A stretch of 64,000 bases of DNA from Gnetum montanum. Lineage: Eukaryota > Streptophyta > Gnetopsida > Gnetales > Gnetaceae. Made by a program: the position numbers and the translations under genes. Below the pieces are notes generated by a model, which did no database searches, was not told the origin of the DNA, and saw only the letters and a list, made by a program, of their open reading frames with translations. Within the stretch, counting starts at the first letter, position 1. The number at the start of each line of letters is the position of its first letter. Location of the stretch: assembly GCA_015680685.1 (NCBI GenBank), contig MNCI01005623.1, positions 215,045-279,044 on the forward strand, given 5' to 3'. Below are positions 57,543-64,000 of the stretch, piece after piece.

Positions 57543-57800
57543 TTAAAAATCTATTAGGTGTCCACATGGGGTACCTAAGTAGAAATGCTTTAAATGAAAT
57601 GCATTAAAATTGCTAGGTAACCTATGTCCTTGCACATTAGCAACCTTGTACACATTGGGGCCAATGATGTCTTTAATTCGAAATGGGCCTGACCAATTAG
57701 GAGAGAACTTACCTTGAAGATTTGCTTGGTCACATGTTCTACCTTTTTCCAAGACTAGGTCTCCTATCTTAAAGACTTCACCAACATACTTCCTGTTAAG
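57543..57800 (-). pseudogene. T5 integrase C-terminal remnant
   Basis: On the minus strand, FKIGDLVLEKGR...LQGKFSPNWSGPFRI and FNAFHLKHFYL form the C-terminal end of a gypsy integrase of Tat/Ogre character. It follows the T5 protease directly, with no RT, RNaseH or integrase core between them, although the codon phase is the same. Confidence 0.65.
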
Positions 57801-57968
57801 ACATTGTTTAACAATTTCTTGATAATTATGATTATGAAAATCAAGACATAACCTTAACTTGTTCGTTTTGTATTAAGTCTTTCTTTGACATAAGTTTTAA
57901 TGATAGGTCTAGATCTTGGTGGATCATCGAATATATCCTTTCTAGGAGCATGTTCCATGGATGTGTCA

Positions 57969-60251
57969 TTAAAATTTAACACCTTCAAATGTTTTAAGAG
58001 GTAGGGTCTTATTTATATCTTTTTCTTCCCCTAACGGTGGTGGATTACTTAGACGAAATCCATCGTGTTGTTGATAAGGCAAGGTGTATCCATAGATTTC
58101 TTCACCTTCTTTAGAACTTTGATAGGATTGGGTCAGATTCGCATGAGAGATAGGATTTATTTTTGTAGTTCCACTCACATGGTCATTTATAACATGTTCA
58201 TTGTGCTCAACCTCAATAACCCCAACATAAAGATTAGCATTTTGATTTTCTAGAGATTGACTTTGTTGATCCAAGGTTGTAACTACTTGTTTGTATAAGG
58301 GTTCACTAGGTATAGTCATGTATTTAGATTTTCCTTTGATAGGGATTAACAATTTTGAGAAATTTGACATAAAGAAGCCCCCAAACTTGGCACCAAAAGT
58401 CTTGGATAGGAGCACACTATAGGTAGGTGACATGTCAACTACTAAGATATCTATGTAACATGTGAACATAGGGTATTGTTTAAGTTGCACTTTTACTCCT
58501 TTTAATGACCCTACTATAAGTACGTTGGATCCATCGAGTTGAATCACATTTCTCGTTTCTGGTATCAATTATGCTCCTAAAGCCTTACATACCTCAAGTG
58601 TCATGACACTAACAATTACTCTAGAATCCATTAAATAGTTGTGGACATTCTTTCCTAAAATAATCAGAGTTGTTAGGAAAGGAGGTTGCTCTTTCTTGCT
58701 CATCATGGAATTGTTTACATTTTGTATTGATAATGTGTTAGGACTTTCTGTGAAGTGAACTTGCCTTTTGAGGGTTGGGGATTTTTCTTTATTAGTTTCC
58801 AGTTTACGAACTATCTCTTGAACCACCTCTTTCATTTTATCAAAATGTAATAGGTCATACATTGAATTGTTAGCTTTGGTTTTCTTCAAATCCTCAACTA
58901 GATCATAAGTCTTAGGTATGTCTTTGAATTCTTGTTGAGGTAGAGTTCTTCTAAGTATAGAAGGTGGATTTGGTCATTGTGGGGTGTTTGTTTGCGATGA
59001 CCCAGTTTGAGTATTTATGTTACTTTGACTAGGAGCTCTTTTGTTTGAAGGAGTGTACTGTCTGTTGTTTATGATGTCACTAAGTTTACGTTAGCAAGCA
59101 TTATGTGGGTTGCGGTCACTTACCATAACCTACTCCAATGAGGAAACCTCTTTATTTTCTGTTTCATGAGGTACATTAAGGACCATAATAGGAGGTTTTC
59201 CATTTTGTTGACCTTGGGTGTGATCATCATATAATGCCAAGAATTGAGGACAAGTCGTCTCAGAATGTTGCATCATGTTGTGGAGGCGGCAATAATTATC
59301 ATTGGTTGATGAACTTGGCCTTTCTGGTTGTATAGGACCCATGTTCTTGTTCCACTTTAGTTCAACTACTTCGTTAGAAATTTTTTGAAGTGAAGTTAAT
59401 ATCTAGGTCATTTGATCTTGAGTTTGAGTTGATATCCCATTTGGGTTTACAATTGATTGGATTAAGGTCTTCGATTGATCATCATTCAAGCCAGTGTTAG
59501 ATGGTAGGAATGAAGAAGATGTGGGATTTTAAAAAAAACTGTTTGTAGTTTGAGTCATTTGGAGGGAAACGAGAGTTTGAAACATAGTATTGGCCATTGG
59601 GAAAGTTGGTAGAGAGTTAGATTGCATGGGATTACTAATTCTCATTATTTTGAATTAAGTTTGAATGTTCGTCATAAGGGTGATTTGTTCTAACTCCATG
59701 GCTTTAGCAATTGTTCCTTGTATTTCTATTATATTTGAATCAAATTTGATGGCATAAGCAAAGAATGGGTTAATGGTAGAAAGGTAAAAGTTGAGGATGT
59801 CATCGGGTTGTGAACGCATCTCACTTGGCACATAGGCCAACTAGTAAAGGAATCTTAGGTTGTAATCTTTGACATTTTCCCTGGGTAGCTTTCTTAGGTT
59901 GGTAAAATTACTTGACGTGATTGCAAGACTCGTGAATTTGTCAAATTGGATCAAAAACTTATTTTTGAACTCTTGCCATGAGTCAATGGAAGCATTGGGA
60001 AGCATCAAGAACCATTGAGTGGCCTTACTCCTGAAAGTTGTCACAAATACTTTACATGTCACATCATTTTGGACAATGTTGTGGATCCGTAGTAAGGTTT
60101 CGAAATAGTGTACATGTTGGCAAGCACCATTAGTATGGTTTGTGGAATCGTAGAACAAATTTATGTTCTGGAGTGACTTTGGGATGTCATGGTAGTTAGT
60201 AAAGTTAAAGGGGTTACTAACCAAGGGAGCCAGGGGTTGATTAGCTGCCAA
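57969..60251 (-). pseudogene. T5 gag-protease frame
   Basis: One minus-strand frame of about 761 codons is interrupted only by a few stops. The gag domain (NPFNFTNYHDIPKSLQNINL, WQEFKNKFLIQFDKF, LRKLPRENVKDYNLRFLY) lies at 60251-59840. A histidine/cysteine motif (CRLHNMMQHSETTC) is near 59290. The protease at about 58640-58400 has YLMDSR where D-S/T-G is expected. The first codon is TTG at 60251, and the true start is probably farther upstream. LTRs were not found. Confidence 0.7.
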
Positions 60252-60259
60252 CCTAGTCC

Positions 60260-60880
60260 AAGTTATCCTAAGAATAAAACTTGTAAAATGTGAAACTCTT
60301 TGTTTTCTTAATGTAAAATAACATGTAGTTGGTCAACGTGTGGTAGGTTGTGGTGGTCCTCCTAGCAGCTGCGGTAACCTCTTTTCTCCCTCCTCGGCTA
60401 TTGTAGCGAACTAGCAACAACAACGCAGGTTTCTACTAGTGGCAGGGCATAGGACGGTGGAGCCTCTCTTCTCCCTAGTAGGCAATCTCTTCTTTTTAGT
60501 AGCTTTCTTGTTTCAATTTTCTTTCTCCTTGTCTGCCAATAGTAGACGATGCTGGCAGGCGGTCTCTCTCGGTGGTGTGAGATCCAGCTTCTTCTCTGTC
60601 CTTCTTCAGGTGATGGTCGCAGTCTTCTTGCCCAGCAGCGAACACCATCAATAGTGATGGACCAGGGAAAATTTATTCATTTTAGTTATTTGTTGTATTC
60701 TTGAATTTTAAGAACAGTGTTTTTTTTTTTAAAAAGTTGATTTTCTAGTTTGATTTACTGTTTTCAAAAGGCCATATAGCCCTCTTCAGTTGAGACTATT
60801 TTTGGGTTTCAGTAGCCCTACGGGAAGCACCTTAGACAGTAGTCTCCTAAAATGAGTTTTCTTTTCGGTAAAATTTATGC
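60260..60880. other. Possible T5 LTR/leader, not resolved
   Basis: Moderate GC with CT-rich stretches (60440-60660). By position it could be the T5 5' LTR and leader on the minus strand, but no PBS or LTR ends were recognised. Confidence 0.3.
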
Positions 60881-61178
60881 ATCAATAGTGACACTGTCCC
60901 ACATAATGCAGGGCCCATTGAAACACCGTGAAAATCACGAGTCGGCCTCAGGCAAAGATTCACAATTCAAGCAAGAGCATGCATCAATTTTGTTCAAGCA
61001 CAAGTTTACGCTCTATTATGCATGGCAGCGTAATGAGCATAATTAGCTCCAAGACAGTCGAAGGCAGTCTAGAGAAGCACAATAGTCCAATACTTTTTCT
61101 TGCAACGCATGAGTAACTGGTCTTTACGCTTGTTACGCGGCGGTGCGTGCCATTGCGTACGTCATCATTAAAGCTGCA

Positions 61179-61374
61179 CATTGTTTACGCTTCATCACGC
61201 GCGGCTGCGTAGTGAGCGTAAGTTGCACATTGTTTACGCTTCATCACGCGCGGCTGCGTAGTGAGCGTAAGTTGCACATTGTTTACGCTTCATCACGCAC
61301 AGCTGCGTGGTGAGCGTAAGTGGCACATTATTTACGCGTGGTTACGCGCAGCTGCGTAGTGAGCGTAAAACAAT
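61179..61374 (+). repeat. Four 49-bp tandem repeats, each a hairpin
   Basis: Units start cattgttt at 61179, 61228, 61277 and cattattt at 61326. The first two are identical, and a further degenerate unit is seen at about 61120. In each unit TTACGCT pairs with AGCGTAA around ATCACGC/GCGTAGT, forming a stem of about 15 bp. Confidence 0.8.
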
Positions 61375-61488
61375 TCTAAGCCTGTTTTTGCCTACACCGG
61401 ATTGCACTCATACACGCGACACAACGCTAATGAGTGTAATGCGGCCTGAAGACAGTTGAAGCACGCTCAGCATGTACCTGCTCTTTAC

Positions 61489-61520
61489 ACGCACAACACG
61501 CAAACGAGCGTGTTGTGCGT
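61489..61520. repeat. Perfect 13-bp inverted repeat
   Basis: ACGCACAACACGC (61489-61501) and GCGTGTTGTGCGT (61508-61520) are separated by AAACGA. It shares the acgc/gcgt motif of the 49-bp repeats. Confidence 0.85.
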
Positions 61521-62327
61521 AGTCACAGTCTGACTTAAAATGATCAAGTCAACAGGGCCCGCAATATCCGGACCCACGTCATCAGGGTAGCGCCTTCTCC
61601 ACGAAGCGTCGCGGTCTACAAATACCTCAGTTGACAAAGATACAAGGGTTGGTTGGCAAAACAGAGAAGCAGAGGCATATTTCTGAGCACCAGAGCACTT
61701 AGCACTTTGGAGCAGAAATACAGAGAACAGCGCTTTGGCAATCGTTGGCATCATCACCTTAAGGTGAAACAGAGTACAGTTCGTCTTGAGCACCGGTGAC
61801 AGGAGTAATCGTTCTGCTGAAAAGACTCTATCAATCAGAAACAATTGATCGGTAGACGTCAAAGCTTGGCTCGCCTTGCATCTCAGCTTTAGCCCACAAG
61901 GTAGATCGGACTTCTGTTTAGACCATTTTGCTTGCTCGTTTGTGCCTGTTTCACATCTTGTAATCGGGGATTCCCCAGTACAATTTTTCATACGAAATAT
62001 ACACTTTTAAGTCAAAGCGCAGATCTTGAAGCTACGCGCTTTTCTTATGCCAGCCTCCGTTTATCGTGTTTAGCATTATCTTCGTTGCAATCCGTCTACA
62101 TTGTTTTCTCCTCGTTTTTACGACGCCTCGAATCAGATCGCGTTCTTTTACGCACATTGCACTGTTTTACTGACTCGTAAGTCCCTGTCTGATCGACAAG
62201 ACCGTTCAGGGCGCCGTAGATTCATTTTTCCAACATAGCGCTCGCACGGATCCGTGGCTAAAACTGTGTGCACCAGAAACTCGGTCGGTATTTCCAGCTG
62301 CCAACGTTTTCTGTTGCTACAGTTTTC

Positions 62328-62345
62328 TGGCGCTAGAAGGAGGGC
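62328..62345 (+). promoter_or_regulatory. G6 primer binding site candidate
   Basis: TGGCGCTAGAAGGAGGGC begins with TGG, as needed to pair with a tRNA CCA end, and lies 225 bp before the gag ATG. I cannot name the tRNA with certainty. Confidence 0.45.
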
Positions 62346-62570
62346 CCTTCAGGCTCCGATCCGAATATTTCGGGTAACCCTGTTAGAGATCCATACCCTA
62401 AACCATAGACATAATACCTCTAGAGAAGTCTACGGTTAATCGTGTGGTATAGATCGGTCGCAAGGACGATTTCTTTGAAATCCTACAGGGTAGAAAGCCT
62501 TTTCTGCTTTTTGTTGCCAGTCGTTTTCGTTTAGATCCGATTATCAGTCACCGTTGACTTCATCGACCAA

Positions 62571-64000
62571 ATGGATTCCTTTCATTCAAACACAACCGCC
62601 ATGGTTACCCTTGATCTGGGTGTCGTGCCTGTGAATCCTACGGTGGTCACAGGACCAGCTCCTAGTGCAACGGGACCTCAGGGACCATTGCACCGTTCAC
62701 TGAGGCTTCAGGGGAAAGAGCCTATCTTCACGGTTATAACCCCTGAAGAATACAATTTCTTATGCGTCAAGATCCAGGCAAGGCTGGCTCTTAGCCGAGC
62801 CGAGCTGGAGGCAAAGTGAAACTTTGAGGTGCTCCACCGAGGGGGTTATGATTTTAAGCCAACGGCCTATGACATAATCCCCTTGACCGAACACCAACAC
62901 GAGCTTATTGCACAGTTGGTCATGGCCAGAGGCCAGACTGCACAACCCGGGGTAGAGCCCCAGCATGAGGAAGAGGCAGAGGATGAATTCGTGGCCCTGT
63001 CGGAGCATTCGTTCCATACTCTGACTCCCCACGTATACGTAAATCCGTTGTTCCCTTTCAACGGAGAGGTAGCCTCTCTAGACTCAGCCACGACGGCCCA
63101 GACGCAAATCCCTGTCCTTCCGCAGGTCAACATGCAGCCATCTGGGTTACAACAACCGCATCATAACGCGGGGGTGGGTCCGTCACAACAGGTAATTAGT
63201 ATTCCGGCGGTGGTCCCAGCAATCGCCGCCCCTCATTTTATCCCTCAGGTACAGGCTCACACTGTACCGATAACCCGTTCAGCGCAAATGTTCCTGCCCC
63301 CACCAACTCAGCAACATACCACAACCGTACCACAACAGACCTTTATGCAATATCCCACAACAAGTCAATGGATCAACCCGGCTACGCAACACCACCCGTC
63401 TGCGGTGTACGGTGCACAGCCTTCGGTCGCACCTACGGCACAATCTTCGTAGGTGTTTCCTCAATATACGTATCGTTATCCTATGCAACAGGCAGGAGTT
63501 AACCCCTCGTCTCAAGCCGGGGGATGGTGGTCTTCGCAGGCCCCCCAGCCGGTAGGAATTCCTGCTCCACCAGCGGTTAGCCAACCACCCCCAGCATTTC
63601 AGTTTCCTAGGGCTGCCCTCCCAGTCCAACCTCCTGTGCCTGCTGCACAAACACCTCCGTTAATAGGTCTGGATCAAGCTTTCCAGCTTATCCAGATGCT
63701 TACCGAGGAGGTTCGCCACCTCAAGACCGTTGGATCTAATACTATTCAGATCATGGACTTCTACCAGGACGATCCAATCAATCCAGCGGTCCCCGTGCTG
63801 TCGTTGCCGCCAGGGATGTCCCTCCCTCACTTTACCAAATATAATGGGGAGGGAGATCCCAACACTCATCTAGCCACCTTTAGATCTGAATCTTTGTTGT
63901 TACAACAGTGGCCACACACTTTGATCTGAGTCTTCGCGATGTCTTTAACGGGGAAAGCTTTAGACTGGTATAGAGCCCTCCCACGCTCTTCCATTTCAAC
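62571..64000 (+). pseudogene. G6 gag, truncated by the window end
   Basis: The frame opens at ATG 62571 (MDSFHSNTTAMVTLDLG) and continues without frameshift to the window edge. It is broken by TGA 62817-62819, TAG 63450-63452 and TGA 63927-63929. A glutamine/proline-rich linker (about 63180-63660) precedes the gag core: LPHFTKYNGEGDPNTHLATF, then after the last stop MSLTGKALDWYRALP. This is the capsid region of a Ty3/gypsy polyprotein. Each of the three stops is one C-to-T or G-to-A step from a sense codon. Confidence 0.75.

Larger units (their letters stand above)
60900..62321 (+). mobile_element. G6 5' LTR, left limit uncertain
   Basis: GC-richer DNA precedes the G6 gag. It contains an array of 49-bp repeats, a perfect palindrome and a TATA-like ctacaaatac at about 61615, then a leader of about 700 bp. 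A likely end is the ..CTACA at 62317-62321, just before the PBS candidate. The 5' end was not determined, so the length is approximate. Confidence 0.45.

Noticed and set aside
61179-61374. Regular repeats that could suggest a CRISPR array
   Set aside because: The 49-bp units abut with no unique spacers and lie in a plant LTR.
61489-61520. Perfect palindrome as a transcription terminator
   Set aside because: No T-run follows, the genome is eukaryotic, and it sits upstream of the LTR TATA-like site.

Overview
This is a repeat-dense plant nuclear window. Long AT-rich stretches, several decayed Ty3/gypsy elements with tRNA-Asp-type primer binding sites, an L1-type LINE, tRNA-derived SINE-like pieces and only one plausible small host gene suggest a large plant genome. 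A gymnosperm is likely by overall character, but no single sequence proves it. There is no bacterial, plasmid, CRISPR, rRNA or intact tRNA content. Nearly all reading frames are dead: in-frame stops are common but frameshifts are rare.

Layout. 1-2.3 kb: unrecognised AT-rich DNA with short degenerate repeats and one small acidic ORF on the minus strand. 2.5-12.1 kb: a long-period tandem array (unit about 2.6-2.8 kb, three and a half copies). 12.1-12.85 kb: an LTR-like block with perfect 11-bp terminal inverted repeats. 12.85-20.5 kb: a reverse-oriented Athila-like element (R0: gag, PBS, LTR) whose LTR is split by N1 (14201-20133, TSD GTAAA). 20.5-21.6 kb: an LTR fragment and a SINE-like piece. 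21656-27639: a LINE with a 15-bp TSD, inserted just upstream of a candidate two-exon gene (27990-28664). 30065-36049: N2 (TSD CTATT). 38527-52387: a composite made of an autonomous 5' part (A3: gag-PR-RT-RNaseH-INT) joined to a non-autonomous 3' part (N4), with matching ACTAG duplications outside but unlike LTRs. 52.4-53.7 kb: a decayed LINE fragment. 54.4-54.75 kb: an LRR receptor-kinase fragment. 57.5-60.25 kb: a reverse-oriented gypsy gag-protease element lacking RT (T5). 60.9-64.0 kb: the 5' LTR and gag of another gypsy element (G6), cut by the window end.

The most interesting content is the N1/N2/A3-N4/R0 family. All use TGATGA...TCATCA LTR ends and a PBS matching the tRNA-Asp 3' end, and the forward copies carry clusters of GATATC palindromes just before the LTR TATA box. 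N1, N2 and N4 have no pol at all. They keep a long gag frame (about 677 codons where complete), a conserved RNA-hairpin candidate with a compensatory base-pair change, and a 3' ORF (146 codons in N1 and N4, 199 in N2) whose ATG directly follows a conserved branch point (TACTAAC/T) and 3' splice site. This looks like a gag-only satellite family mobilised by an autonomous Athila-like partner such as A3, with its 3' ORF probably made from a spliced RNA.
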